Shown here piece by piece: positions 33,463 through 43,476 of a stretch of DNA of 64,000 nucleotides. A program made the position numbers and the translations under genes. Position 1 is the stretch's first letter. Every line of letters starts with the position of its first letter. This DNA is from Sciscionella sediminilitoris (GTDB taxonomy: Bacteria > Actinomycetota > Actinomycetes > Mycobacteriales > Pseudonocardiaceae), in contig NZ_JALM01000005.1 of the NCBI RefSeq assembly GCF_000737195.2, positions 62,001 through 126,000 of the forward strand, in the 5' to 3' direction. The notes beneath the pieces are model-generated. The model saw nothing but the letters and a program-made list of their open reading frames with translations, was not told where the DNA came from and searched no databases.

Positions 33463-34269
33463 AACCGGCCCGACTTTCGCGCCGATGGGGTAGGCCGCGC
33501 GCACGGATTCGGTGACGAACCATTTGGCCGCGCGGGCCGCATCGGTCATCGGCATCCCGTGCGCGAGCCCCGCGGTGAGCGCCGAGGCCATCGCATCGCC
33601 CGCGCCGTGCGTGTGCGTGGTGCCGAACCGGGGACCGGGCAGCTCGGTGAAACTGGTGCCGTCGTAGAGCAGATCGACGCATTCCGGGTCGGTTTCCAGG
33701 TGCCCGCTCTTGACCAGCACCCATCGCGGTCCCATGCCGTGCAGGATCTTCGCGGCCTCGTGCATGCCTTCCCGGTCCCGCACCTGGAGCCCGGTGAGCA
33801 GCCGCACCTCGTCCAGGTTCGGGGTCAGCACCGTGGCGCGCGGCAGCAGGCGATCGATGAGTGCGCGCTGCCCCGCGGTGTCGAACAGCGCCTCACCGGT
33901 CATGGAGGCGGCGACCGGATCCACGACGAACGGAATACGGTCCCCGATGCCCAGCCGTGCACAGGCATCGGCGACCGCCTCGATGATCGGGGCGGAGGCG
34001 AGCATGCCGGTTTTCGCCGCGCCGACACCCATATCGGCGGCCACCGCCTCGATCTGCGCGGCCACCGTCTCGGCCGGGATGTCATGGCGCCCGTGCACCC
34101 CGAGGGTGTTCTGCACGGTCACCGCCGTCACCGCGACCAGCCCGTGCACCCCGCAGGCGAGAAACGTCCGCAGATCCGACTGCAGACCGGCCGCGCCACC
34201 GGAATCGGAACCCGCGATGGTCAGCGCGGTCGGCGGCGTGGTCCCTGGCAACGGCAGTGGGAAAGTCAC
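33418..34269 (-). CDS. thiD: Hydroxymethylpyrimidine kinase ThiD (copy 1)
   Basis: Ribokinase-fold kinase of 283 residues for HMP and HMP-phosphate in thiamine synthesis or salvage. Motifs: ALTIAGSDSGGAAGLQSDL (substrate end), VVDPVAASMTGEALFD, TPNLDEVRLLTG, and the anion hole THTHGAGDAMASAL. The anion hole holds Asp (GAGD), not the Cys known from E. coli ThiD. The GTG at 34269 follows TACCCT by six bases, so it has its own leaderless promoter. A second thiD lies at 38704-39540; this copy is the one next to the permease/oxidase genes. Confidence 0.88.
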   Translation of the reverse strand: MTFPLPLPGTTPPTALTIAGSDSGGAAGLQSDLRTFLACGVHGLVAVTAVTVQNTLGVHGRHDIPAETVAAQIEAVAADMGVGAAKTGMLASAPIIEAVADACARLGIGDRIPFVVDPVAASMTGEALFDTAGQRALIDRLLPRATVLTPNLDEVRLLTGLQVRDREGMHEAAKILHGMGPRWVLVKSGHLETDPECVDLLYDGTSFTELPGPRFGTTHTHGAGDAMASALTAGLAHGMPMTDAARAAKWFVTESVRAAYPIGAKVGPVSVFWRLQDGGDTRP

Positions 34270-34289
34270 CCGGCCAGGGTAACGCGTGG

Positions 34290-35045
34290 CTACAGCAGCA
34301 GGCGCACGATCGCCGCGATTCCGATGACCACGATCACCGAGCGCAGCACGGTCGGGGAGAGCTTGCGGCCGATCTTCGCGCCGAGCAGGCCACCGAGGAT
34401 GGAACTGACCGCGAGGATTCCCACCACCGGCCAGCTGATCGGCGCGATGAACGCGTAGATGGCGCCCGCGACCACGTTCACGATCGCGGAGAGCACGTTC
34501 TTGAAGGCGTTGAGCCGTTGCAACGGGTCGTGCAGCAGCAGGCCCATCACCCCGACCAGCATGATGCCCTGGGCCGCGGTGAAGTAGCCGCCGTAGATCC
34601 CGATGAGGAAGACGAGGAAATACAGCAGTGGCCCGGAATGCCCGGCGTCCTCGCCGCCCCTTCGCTTGCGCACCATGGCCGAGACCTTGGGCTGGACGAT
34701 CACCAGCAGCACGGCGATCCCGACGAGCACCGGAACGACGGACTCGAACGCGTCCTGCGGAAGGGAAAGCAGCAGCGCGGTTCCCCCGATGGCACCGAAG
34801 AACGAGGCGATCCCGTAGCGCAGCAGGCGATCGCGCTGCCCGGTCAGCTCGTGCCGGTACCCGTAGGCTCCGGTGATGGTCCCGGTGATCAGCCCGATGG
34901 CATTGGATGTGGTCGCGGTCAGCGGCGGATAGCCGAGCGCCACCAGAACCGGGAACGTGACCAGGGTTCCCGAACCGACGACGGTGTTGATCGTGCCCGC
35001 CCAGACTCCGGCGAGCGCGATCAGCACGCCATGCCACCACGTCAT
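34290..35045 (-). CDS. TauE/SafE-family permease (second copy)
   Basis: A 251-residue membrane protein with about eight helices; the opening GVLIALAGVWAGTINTVVGSGTLVTFP is the family motif with the repeat GIYGGYFTAAQGIMLVG. It is distinct from the TauE copy at 15.4 kb. TAGGGT lies seven bases before the ATG at 35045, overlapping the stop region of the upstream hydrolase gene, so it can be transcribed separately from the NCS1-DAAO-hydrolase genes. The cargo may be a sulfur or carboxylic compound. Confidence 0.85.
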   Translation of the reverse strand: MTWWHGVLIALAGVWAGTINTVVGSGTLVTFPVLVALGYPPLTATTSNAIGLITGTITGAYGYRHELTGQRDRLLRYGIASFFGAIGGTALLLSLPQDAFESVVPVLVGIAVLLVIVQPKVSAMVRKRRGGEDAGHSGPLLYFLVFLIGIYGGYFTAAQGIMLVGVMGLLLHDPLQRLNAFKNVLSAIVNVVAGAIYAFIAPISWPVVGILAVSSILGGLLGAKIGRKLSPTVLRSVIVVIGIAAIVRLLL

Positions 35046-35055
35046 GCGGGAAACC

Positions 35056-36270
35056 CTAGATCGGGATGAGTTCCGGAGATCCGTGAGTTAAGGCACAGGC
35101 ACCGTTCTCGGTGACGGTGAAGGTCTGGCTCAGCCCGACCCCCATGACACCGAACGAGCGGAACGAGGCGGGGATGTGGAACACCATGCCCGCCTGCAGC
35201 GGCTGCTCGTTCGCGGTGGTGAGATAGAACGGTGCGCCGTCCATCCAGTGCGGCGGATGCGCGATCCCGATCGGGTAGCCGAACATGTGGTGGAACACCT
35301 CGTCGTCGCGCAGCGGTCCGAGTTCGCGCAGCGCGTGTTCGGCGACCCGGGAACAGGGCACCCCCGGGCGTGCGGCGTCGAGCACCGCGGCGACCGCCGT
35401 ACCGGCCAGGGCTTCGAGCCTGCGCGCCTTCTCCGGCGGTTCGCCGCGGCACAGGGTGCGCATCACCGGGGCGTGATACCGGCGATGGGTTCCGGCGAAC
35501 TCGATGAAGGTGACCTCCTCCAGCGGGGTTCCGCGCCAGGTGGAGTGCGCGATCCCGCCGCGCGCCCCGGTCGCCACGACCGGTCCCCACGCGGATTTCG
35601 AGTCGGCCTCGCGCAGCAGCGCCTCGCTGATCGCCGCACCCACCTCGTTGTCCAGGACGCCCGGTTCGCGGGCAGCGGCCACCGCCGCGTCCACCCCGCG
35701 CTGGGTGATCTCCGCCGCCGCGCGCACGTGGTCGAGCTCGGCGGGGGAGAGCACGAGCCGTTGGCGTTCGACGAGATTGTCGGCGTCCACAATGGACACT
35801 CCGGCGGTGCGTAGTGCCTCGAGTGCGATCGGCGGGGTGTTCGGCGCGCTCGTATCGATGGCGAGCCGCCGGGTTTGCGGCAACACCCGGGCGACGTGCC
35901 CGCAGATCGCTTCGAGTGCCCGGTGCATCGTGGAATAGTCGCAGTAGAGGATGTCCGCGCCGACCGAACTGGCCACCGCACGCCCGATCTCCAGATCCAG
36001 CACGTAGAGATAGAGCGCGTCCGCGGTGACCAGCAGCGGCTGCGGCGCGGTCTCCGCGGAGAAGTACCCGCTCAGATAGTCCACACTGGACGGACGGAAC
36101 ACCAGGATCGCGTCCGCGCCGAGTTCGGTGAGCCCGGCCCGGATCCGCGCGATCCGCCCGGCATACTCCGCTTCGGTGAAGGCGCGTGGTTCGGCCTCTC
36201 CGACGCGGGCCAGCGCATCCGGTTCGAGGCAGCGGGCGGGGCGGACCTCGCCGAGTCCGGTGATGTTCAT
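35056..36270 (-). CDS. M24-fold (creatinase-like) hydrolase
   Basis: A 404-residue pita-bread protein, the length of creatinase. The N-terminal domain includes FTEAEYAGRIARIRAGLTELG and the DYLSGYFSAE strand, and the C-terminal domain covers about residues 175-400. The metal-binding residues of true M24 peptidases seem absent: where they have two Asp, this protein has FIEFAGTHRRYHAPVMRT. A His in GGIAHSTWRG aligns by eye with the catalytic His of creatinase. So it is more likely a metal-independent C-N hydrolase (creatinase or ectoine hydrolase DoeA type) than a peptidase. It overlaps the D-amino-acid oxidase gene by an ATGA. Confidence 0.8.
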   Translation of the reverse strand: MNITGLGEVRPARCLEPDALARVGEAEPRAFTEAEYAGRIARIRAGLTELGADAILVFRPSSVDYLSGYFSAETAPQPLLVTADALYLYVLDLEIGRAVASSVGADILYCDYSTMHRALEAICGHVARVLPQTRRLAIDTSAPNTPPIALEALRTAGVSIVDADNLVERQRLVLSPAELDHVRAAAEITQRGVDAAVAAAREPGVLDNEVGAAISEALLREADSKSAWGPVVATGARGGIAHSTWRGTPLEEVTFIEFAGTHRRYHAPVMRTLCRGEPPEKARRLEALAGTAVAAVLDAARPGVPCSRVAEHALRELGPLRDDEVFHHMFGYPIGIAHPPHWMDGAPFYLTTANEQPLQAGMVFHIPASFRSFGVMGVGLSQTFTVTENGACALTHGSPELIPI

Positions 36271-37211
36271 GATTGCTCCAGTATCTCCGCGATTTCCTCG
36301 GCGCAGCCCCAGGAAAGGGTGACGCCCGCGCCGCCGTGTCCGTAGTTGTGCACGCACAGCCTGCCGTTCGCGAGCCGCTGGGATTCCAGGCGAACCCCGC
36401 CGGCGCGCGCGGGGCGCAGGCCGAGCCGCGCTTCGAGCCGTTCCGCCTCGGCGACCCGCGGATCCAGCCCGGCACATCTGGCCACGATCCGGTCCGCTTC
36501 CGCGGCGCGCTCGGTGAGGCTCCACTCCGCGGAATCCGTTGTGCCGCCGAGGATGCAGCTGTCCGGCTGCGGAATGATGTAGGCCTCGCCTTCCGGATTG
36601 TCGAAGTCGGCGAGCACCCGATCGATGCCCGGATTGCGCACCCGGACCACCTGCCCGCGGATCGGGTACACGCCGAGGTCTCCGGCGAGCCTCCCGGCAG
36701 CGAGCCCGGAACAGTTGACCAGTACCTCGCCGTGCCCGCTCGCCTCGGCCAGCGATTTCACCCGGATCCGTTGCACCGCACCGAATCGCTCGCGCAGATA
36801 GGGCAGGTACCTGCGCATGTCGATCACCGGCTGCTCGAACACGTAGCTGTCCACGAAACCGGGCGGCAGTTCGGTCCTGGCCAGTCTGCCGATGGTGCCC
36901 ACCGCCTCGGCCCACCACGGTTCGCGCGCTACGGGGCTGCGCCACAACTGGTGGCACTCGCGCAGCAGCACCCCGGTTTCCGGGTCGGTGCGCAGTTTCT
37001 CGAACACCGCCCTGCTCACCTGTGCCCAGTGGTTGACCCGGTCCGGTGGGTCCACTTTGTAGGGGAACCAGGTCGCACCCGCCACGGCCGATGTGGTCCG
37101 CTCCGGTTCCTCGGCGCTGAGCAGGGTGACCCGGAAACCCTTGTCCTGTAAGGCGATCGCGGCAGTCAGTCCGCAGACGCCCGCACCGAGGACGGCGATC
37201 TCGGCTCGCAT
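36267..37211 (-). CDS. D-amino-acid oxidase
   Basis: FAD flavoenzyme of 314 residues. The Rossmann motif VLGAGVCGLTAAIALQDKG lies at the start, and the family signature HNYGHGGAGVTLSWG near the C-terminus is the DAAO pattern rather than that of glycine or sarcosine oxidase. It would convert a D-amino acid to the 2-oxo acid with release of ammonia and peroxide. A ribosome site GAGGAGG lies inside the end of the upstream permease gene, and the stop overlaps the start of the hydrolase gene. The intimate packing argues for one pathway. Confidence 0.88.
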   Translation of the reverse strand: MRAEIAVLGAGVCGLTAAIALQDKGFRVTLLSAEEPERTTSAVAGATWFPYKVDPPDRVNHWAQVSRAVFEKLRTDPETGVLLRECHQLWRSPVAREPWWAEAVGTIGRLARTELPPGFVDSYVFEQPVIDMRRYLPYLRERFGAVQRIRVKSLAEASGHGEVLVNCSGLAAGRLAGDLGVYPIRGQVVRVRNPGIDRVLADFDNPEGEAYIIPQPDSCILGGTTDSAEWSLTERAAEADRIVARCAGLDPRVAEAERLEARLGLRPARAGGVRLESQRLANGRLCVHNYGHGGAGVTLSWGCAEEIAEILEQS

Positions 37212-38605
37212 TTCACCTCCTCGCTGATCCGGCCGCGCATCAGCACCGGATAGATCGCCCCCGCGACGATCGCGCCGATCACCCAGGAGATGTCCCCGCC
37301 GTGCAAGGCATCCGCGATCGGCCCGGTGTATACATCGTTGTTCATGAACGGGATCTGCACCGCGAACCCGACGAAGTAGGAGACCATGCCCGGCACGTTG
37401 ATCCGCCCGTAGATCCCCTTGGGCTCGTGCATCTGGTGCACGTCATAGCGGCCCTTGCGCACCACGTAGTAGTCGACGAGATTGATCGCCGTCCACGGAA
37501 TCATCAGGGTGAGCACCAGGACCAGGAACGTCCGGAAGGCGTTGAGAAGGTTGTCCATGTAGAGGAAACCCATGTAGGTGGCCAGCGCGGCCACCGGGAT
37601 CAGGAAGGCGAGCCGCAGCGCGAGCCCGCCCTTCCAGCGGCGCAGGAAGGTGGTGACAAAGGACAGCGAGGCCATGTAGCCGCCGTAGATGTTCAGCGCG
37701 TTGATGCTGAGCACCCCGATCGCCAGGGTCAGATAGGTGACCACGGCGAACCAGTGCCCGGCGTGGCCGGCGATCGTGCCGATGGCCTCCACCGGACCGC
37801 CCGCGAACCGCTGCTGCAGCGCGGCGCCGAGCGTCATCAGCCAGACCCCGCTCACCCCGACCCCGGTGTAGGTGTACCAGAACACGCTGGATATCGAGGT
37901 CTTCTCGGGCAGATAGCGCGAATAGTCGGCCACGTACGGGGCGAAGCCGAGTTGCGAGGTCGCGGTGACCGAAACGGCGAGCAGGAACGGACCGAGCGCG
38001 AAGCCGGATCCGGTCTTTCCGGCGCCGACCGGGTGGTTGTCCACGAAGATCAGCAGTACCGAGAGCATCAGGAAGACCGCGGCGACCAGGTAGGTCAGGT
38101 ACTTCTCGAGTTTGTGGATCGCGTTGTAGCCGAAGATCGCGACCAGCAGGCTCAGCGCGGAAAGCAGCACGATCGACACGGGGAGCGGCAGCCCGAAAAC
38201 CGCGGTGAGCGCCTGTGCGCCGAGCACCACCCCGGCCGCGTAGAAACCCAGATACATCACCACGACGAACACGAGCGGGATCGCCGCCCCGTAGTAGCCG
38301 AACTGGGCGCGGCTCTGGATCATCTGCGGCAGCCCGAGATGCGGTCCCTGCGCGGAATGGCTGGCCATCAGCAGCGTGCCGAACAGCACCCCGATCAGGA
38401 TCGCCACCACGGCCCAGCCGAGGCTCAGCCCGCCGGCCACCGTGGTCGCGCCCGCGGCGACCACCGGCAGTTCCATGTTCGCGCCGAACCACACGAACAT
38501 CAGGTCCGACGGCTTGCCGTGCCGCAGCTCGTGCGGGATGAACTCGATACTGCGTTTCTCGATGAGGAAGTTCGGCCGCTCTCCGCTCGCCGTTGAGCTA
38601 CCCAT
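37166..38605 (-). CDS. NCS1-family permease (cytosine/purine/HMP type)
   Basis: Twelve-helix transporter of 479 residues. NCS1 features are FVWFGANMELPVVAAGA in the first helix, SRAQFGYYGAAIPL, and the later SINALNIYGGYMASLS. Related proteins carry cytosine, allantoin, hydantoin or hydroxymethylpyrimidine. The ATG at 38605 is preceded by TAATCT and eight bases. It is the first gene of the overlapping trio with DAAO and the creatinase-like hydrolase, and a thiD flanks it on each side, so HMP-like or amino-acid-derived cargo are both conceivable. Confidence 0.88.
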   Translation of the reverse strand: MGSSTASGERPNFLIEKRSIEFIPHELRHGKPSDLMFVWFGANMELPVVAAGATTVAGGLSLGWAVVAILIGVLFGTLLMASHSAQGPHLGLPQMIQSRAQFGYYGAAIPLVFVVVMYLGFYAAGVVLGAQALTAVFGLPLPVSIVLLSALSLLVAIFGYNAIHKLEKYLTYLVAAVFLMLSVLLIFVDNHPVGAGKTGSGFALGPFLLAVSVTATSQLGFAPYVADYSRYLPEKTSISSVFWYTYTGVGVSGVWLMTLGAALQQRFAGGPVEAIGTIAGHAGHWFAVVTYLTLAIGVLSINALNIYGGYMASLSFVTTFLRRWKGGLALRLAFLIPVAALATYMGFLYMDNLLNAFRTFLVLVLTLMIPWTAINLVDYYVVRKGRYDVHQMHEPKGIYGRINVPGMVSYFVGFAVQIPFMNNDVYTGPIADALHGGDISWVIGAIVAGAIYPVLMRGRISEEVKCEPRSPSSVRASAD

Positions 38606-38626
38606 GTCGGGTGAGATTAGTCTGTA

Positions 38627-38655
38627 GATTGTCAACAATACAACCGTTGACGATC
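38627..38655. promoter_or_regulatory. Operator and promoter of the NCS1-DAAO-hydrolase operon
   Basis: GATTGTCAAC (38627-38636), nine-base spacer, GTTGACGATC (38646-38655): 9 of 10 positions pair. Within it, TTGTCAACAA resembles the TTGT-nn-ACAA sites of GntR-type regulators. On the minus strand a promoter TTGTAT/18/TAATCT runs through it. No regulator gene is adjacent. Confidence 0.5.
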
Positions 38656-38703
38656 CTACGACCGTGCTGCTATGCAGTACGGCGCGTTGTTATGCGTGCG
38701 CGG

Positions 38704-39540
38704 TCAGTCGAGGTGCGGGTCGTCGGCGAGCCGCCAGAACGCGGAGACCGGGCCGACGCCCTTCCCGTGCGGATAGCCGTCCCGCACGGCATTGGTGACG
38801 AACCATTTCCCGTACTCGACCGCGCTCGGCACATCCTTGCCCTTGGCCAGCGCCGCCGTGATGGCCGAGGCCATGGTGTCCCCGCCGCCGTGGGTGTTGG
38901 AAGTGGCCATTCGCTCGGCGGGCAGTTCGTGGAACTCCGCCCCGTCGAAGAGCACATCCACACAGTCCGCCTCGCCGTGCAGATGCCCGGCCTTCACCAG
39001 TACCCACCGCGGGCCGAATGCGTGCAGCGCCCGGGCGGCGGCGTGCATACCCTCCCGGTCGTTCGCCTCGATCCCGGTGAGCAGCCGCACCTCGTCCAGG
39101 TTCGGGGTGATCAAGGTGGCGAGCGGGAACAGCTTGCCGCGCAAGGCTTCCAGGGCATCCTCGCGGAGCAGCGGATCGCCGTGCATGGAGGCGGCGACCG
39201 GGTCCACGACGAACGGGGAACCGTCCGCTCCGCCGATCCCGACCGTGCGCGCGCTCTGCGCCACGGTCTCGATGATCGCCGCGGTCGGCAGCATCCCGGT
39301 CTTGGCCGCACCGACACCGATATCGGTGGCCACGGCCTCGATCTGGCCGCTGACCACCGATACCGGCAGCTCGGTGAACCCCTCGACACCCACCGAGTTC
39401 TGCACGGTGACCGCGGCGACCGCGAGCATTCCGTGCACCCCGGAGGCGAAGAACGCGCGCAGATCCGCGGCTATTCCCGCGCCGCCACCGGAATCGGTTC
39501 CGGCGATGGTGAGCGCGGTCGGTGGGGTCGTCGTTCGCAT
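38704..39540 (-). CDS. thiD: Hydroxymethylpyrimidine kinase ThiD (copy 2)
   Basis: Second HMP(-phosphate) kinase, 278 residues, clearly similar to copy 1: ALTIAGTDSGGGAGIAADL, VVDPVAASMHGDPLL, TPNLDEVRLLTGIE and TSNTHGGGDTMASA. It also has Asp in the anion hole. GGAG just before the ATG at 39540 acts as the ribosome site. It lies directly downstream of thiC, the arrangement in other actinobacteria, so this is probably the housekeeping copy. Confidence 0.92.
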   Translation of the reverse strand: MRTTTPPTALTIAGTDSGGGAGIAADLRAFFASGVHGMLAVAAVTVQNSVGVEGFTELPVSVVSGQIEAVATDIGVGAAKTGMLPTAAIIETVAQSARTVGIGGADGSPFVVDPVAASMHGDPLLREDALEALRGKLFPLATLITPNLDEVRLLTGIEANDREGMHAAARALHAFGPRWVLVKAGHLHGEADCVDVLFDGAEFHELPAERMATSNTHGGGDTMASAITAALAKGKDVPSAVEYGKWFVTNAVRDGYPHGKGVGPVSAFWRLADDPHLD

Positions 39541-39673
39541 GATTACTCCGGATTTTCTTGGCTGAGCTTGGGTGGCGGTGCGGGTGGCAGAACCTCAGCC
39601 GCCCCCTCGCTCCGGGATCTCCTCCTCATGTACTGCCCCGAGGAAACCAGCACGGCACCTGCGTGGGCGCAAC

Positions 39674-39690
39674 AAACGGCTCTGCCGTTT
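39674..39690 (-). terminator. Terminator after thiC
   Basis: AAACGGC-TCT-GCCGTTT, a perfect 7-bp hairpin 15 bases after the thiC stop on the minus strand, followed by GTTG. It would separate thiC from thiD copy 2, which then needs its own promoter within 39541-39670. Confidence 0.6.
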
Positions 39691-39704
39691 TGGCACGACA
39701 TCGT

Positions 39705-41420
<1,716 letters not shown>

Positions 41421-41504
41421 TTATGCAATTGGCGCTCTCGACGATAGCCGTCCGCTCCGGGCTTGTCGATGCTCGGCGACCGGAAACCCCGGTAACCGGA
41501 AACC

Positions 41505-42077
41505 TCAGTGCCCGAACGGATCCGGGTCCTCGCCGGGGTTCCAGGAAAGCCCGGGAACACCCCAGCCGTTGCGCTTGATCATCCGCTTCGCCTCGCGCTT
41601 GTAGCGGCCGATGAGGCAGTCCAGGTAGAGGAAACCGTCCAGGTGCCCGGTCTCGTGCTGCAGGCAGCGGGCGAAGTAGCCGGTGCCCTCGACCTCGATC
41701 GGTTTGCCGTGCCCGTCGAAGCCGGTGACCTTGGCCCACTGCGCGCGCCCGGTCGGGTACCCCTCGCCGGGAGCGGAGAGGCAGCCCTCCATGTCCTCGT
41801 CCTCGTCCGGCATCCCCTCCGGGATCTCCGAGGTTTCCAGGACCGGGTTGACCACGACCCCCTTGCGCCGGGCCTTGATCTGCTCGTCCGGGCAGTCGTA
41901 AATGAATAGCCGTTTGCCGATGCCGATCTGGTTCGCCGCGAGCCCCACACCGTTCGCCGCGGTGTTCGTCTCGTACATATCCTCGATGAGTTCGCGCAAC
42001 TCCTCGTCGAACTCGGTGACCGGTTCGGTGGCCGTGTGCAGCACCGGGTCGCCTGCGATACGGATCGGGTGAATCAT
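41505..42077 (-). CDS. def: Peptide deformylase
   Basis: Removes the formyl group from nascent proteins. The 190-residue protein has all three motifs: [10 protein letters not shown] (about residue 49), EGCLS (about 102) and QHETGHLDG (about 146) with the metal-binding Cys, His and His. TAGGCT lies seven bases before the ATG at 42077, a leaderless start. Divergent from the DUF3263 gene, as in mycobacteria (Rv0429c/Rv0430 from memory). Confidence 0.95.
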   Translation of the reverse strand: MIHPIRIAGDPVLHTATEPVTEFDEELRELIEDMYETNTAANGVGLAANQIGIGKRLFIYDCPDEQIKARRKGVVVNPVLETSEIPEGMPDEDEDMEGCLSAPGEGYPTGRAQWAKVTGFDGHGKPIEVEGTGYFARCLQHETGHLDGFLYLDCLIGRYKREAKRMIKRNGWGVPGLSWNPGEDPDPFGH

Positions 42078-42165
42078 GGTGGGGAGCCTAACGGGGTGGA
42101 AAATGCGGACGCGCCGAGCGTCGGTGTACGTGTTACGCGTGTGACTCATGTTGTAATGACCGCGC

Positions 42166-42480
42166 ATGGCGCCCGTGTGTGGACGGCACGGCGTCGGCGG
42201 TGCATGGATGGAGTTCGACATGGAAGCCAGCGGGCTGACCAGCCGTGAGCAGGAGATTCTTGCCTTCGAGCGGCAGTGGTGGAAGTACGCGGGGGCCAAG
42301 GAACGCGCGATCCGTGAGCTGTTCGACATGCCTTCCACCCGGTACTACCAGGTGCTGAACGCGCTCGTGGACAAGCAGGAAGCCATGCGGGCCGATCCGA
42401 TGCTGGTCAAGCGCCTGCGCAGGGTCCGCTCGAGTAGACAACGGGCGAGGGCGGCAAGCCGATTGGGGATCGAGATATGA
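42166..42480 (+). CDS. DUF3263 helix-turn-helix protein
   Basis: Actinobacterial protein of up to 104 residues. The core, [20 protein letters not shown] through [18 protein letters not shown], is the DUF3263 domain, a predicted DNA-binding helical fold, and the C-terminus is strongly basic ([11 protein letters not shown]). Start is uncertain: ATG 42166 is eight bases after TGTAAT (leaderless), while ATG 42208 and 42220 lack ribosome sites but also keep the domain. It precedes a LytR_C protein, as in Rv0430-Rv0431. Confidence 0.85.
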   Translation: MAPVCGRHGVGGAWMEFDMEASGLTSREQEILAFERQWWKYAGAKERAIRELFDMPSTRYYQVLNALVDKQEAMRADPMLVKRLRRVRSSRQRARAASRLGIEI

Positions 42481-42550
42481 GCGAGCCTGCGAGCGAATCA
42501 ATGACACAGCCTCGGCGCATGGCCAAGCCGAGCGCTAGCGAGGTGCGGTC

Positions 42551-43243
42551 ATGACCATGCAGTCACCAGGGAAGACAAAGATCGCGGGGATCGCACTCCT
42601 CGGGGTCGCCGCGGTCGCGCTCGTGTTCGGCGTGGTCAGCGTGGCAGGTGGGGGATCGGACACCACGACCGCTGCCCAGGCGAGCCAGACCCAGCAGCAC
42701 CAGGGACAGGCGCCGAACGGCGGCAAACCCGGCCAGGCCCCGAACGGCGGCAACCAGAAGCCGGGCAACGGAGCGCCGCCGGCGAACCAGGCGCCGCAGC
42801 AGCAGCCGGGCGCCGGTGACCAGGGGCAGCCCGGTGGCCAGGGCCAGCAGGGGGAGAAGACCACCAAGGTCATCCAGCCGCCGAACCCGGAACAGGTGCA
42901 GCAGGAACAGCAGGCCGGTCAGGGCGGCGGCAACCAGGTGCAGATGGCCGGGGTGGACAAGTCGGCCCCGGTGCGCGTGTACAACAACAGCACCGTCAAG
43001 CACCTCGCCGACAAGGCCGCCAATGTGCTGCGCGGGGACGGCTTCAACGTGGTGCAGGTCGGGAACTACCCGAACGGCGTCATCCCGACCACGACCGTCT
43101 ACTACCGGCCGGGAAGCAATGAGCAGGGCACCGCGGAGGCGGCCGCGAAGAAGATCGGCGCGAAGGCCGAGCCGCGGTTCCCCGGACTGCAGCAGGCCAG
43201 CCCGGGCGTGATCGTGATCGTCACCCAGGACTTCCAGGGCTGA
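42551..43243 (+). CDS. LytR C-terminal-domain membrane protein (VirR-like)
   Basis: 230 residues: one N-terminal membrane helix (about 12-34), a long Gln/Pro/Gly-rich linker (about 40-125), and a LytR_C domain (about 135-228: VRVYNNSTVKHLADKAANVL and VIVIVTQDFQG). The catalytic LytR-CpsA-Psr domain is missing. In M. tuberculosis the syntenic protein Rv0431 (VirR) affects cell-envelope integrity and vesicle release; an envelope role here is inferred by synteny. A strong terminator follows. Confidence 0.88.
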   Translation: MTMQSPGKTKIAGIALLGVAAVALVFGVVSVAGGGSDTTTAAQASQTQQHQGQAPNGGKPGQAPNGGNQKPGNGAPPANQAPQQQPGAGDQGQPGGQGQQGEKTTKVIQPPNPEQVQQEQQAGQGGGNQVQMAGVDKSAPVRVYNNSTVKHLADKAANVLRGDGFNVVQVGNYPNGVIPTTTVYYRPGSNEQGTAEAAAKKIGAKAEPRFPGLQQASPGVIVIVTQDFQG

Positions 43244-43258
43244 CACGCAGAACTGCCG

Positions 43259-43293
43259 AACGGGGCGCGGGGACACTCCCCGCGCCCCGTTTT
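43259..43293 (+). terminator. Terminator after the LytR_C gene
   Basis: Perfect 14-bp stem AACGGGGCGCGGGG (43259-43272) with its complement (43278-43291), five-base loop, then TTTT overlap at 43290-43293. One of the strongest hairpins in the window. Confidence 0.9.
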
Positions 43294-43312
43294 GCTGGAA
43301 TCCACTGGCGCC

Positions 43313-43470
43313 ATGTGGCATCCCTACAAATCCGTGCCCGGTCCCGGTGGCGCCACGCTCTGGGAGTCCTACGTGGAAAACCGGCTCCTGGCGCGTGGCG
43401 CATCTGGTGGATCTACGGCCCCGAGACCGATCACCTGACCATCGTCACCATCGGCCCGCACCCTGACTGA
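43313..43470 (+). pseudogene. Degraded toxin-like fragment (RelE/ParE-type C-terminus)
   Basis: Coding-like sequence in two frames. From ATG 43313 the frame reads MWHPYKSVPGPGGATLWESY, then stops at 43438. After about base 43400 the next frame continues as GAWRIWWIYGPETDHLTIV and ends with TIGPHPD and TGA at 43470. Together they look like one short protein with a frameshift; the GAWRIWWIYG and final beta strand resemble the end of RelE/ParE-type toxins. The N-terminus is missing because a terminator lies immediately upstream. No antitoxin is seen. A relic is the best explanation. Confidence 0.4.
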
Positions 43471-43476
43471 AACTGT

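Noticed and set aside
39543-39629. 28-codon frame on the minus strand, MRRRSRSEGAAEVL..., ending two bases before the thiD copy 2 ATG
   Set aside because: No ribosome site, odd composition and low coding character; position may be chance, though a leader role cannot be excluded.
41479-41504. Direct repeats ACCGGAAACC twice near the def stop
   Set aside because: Too short and placed at a 3' end; no clear function and likely chance.
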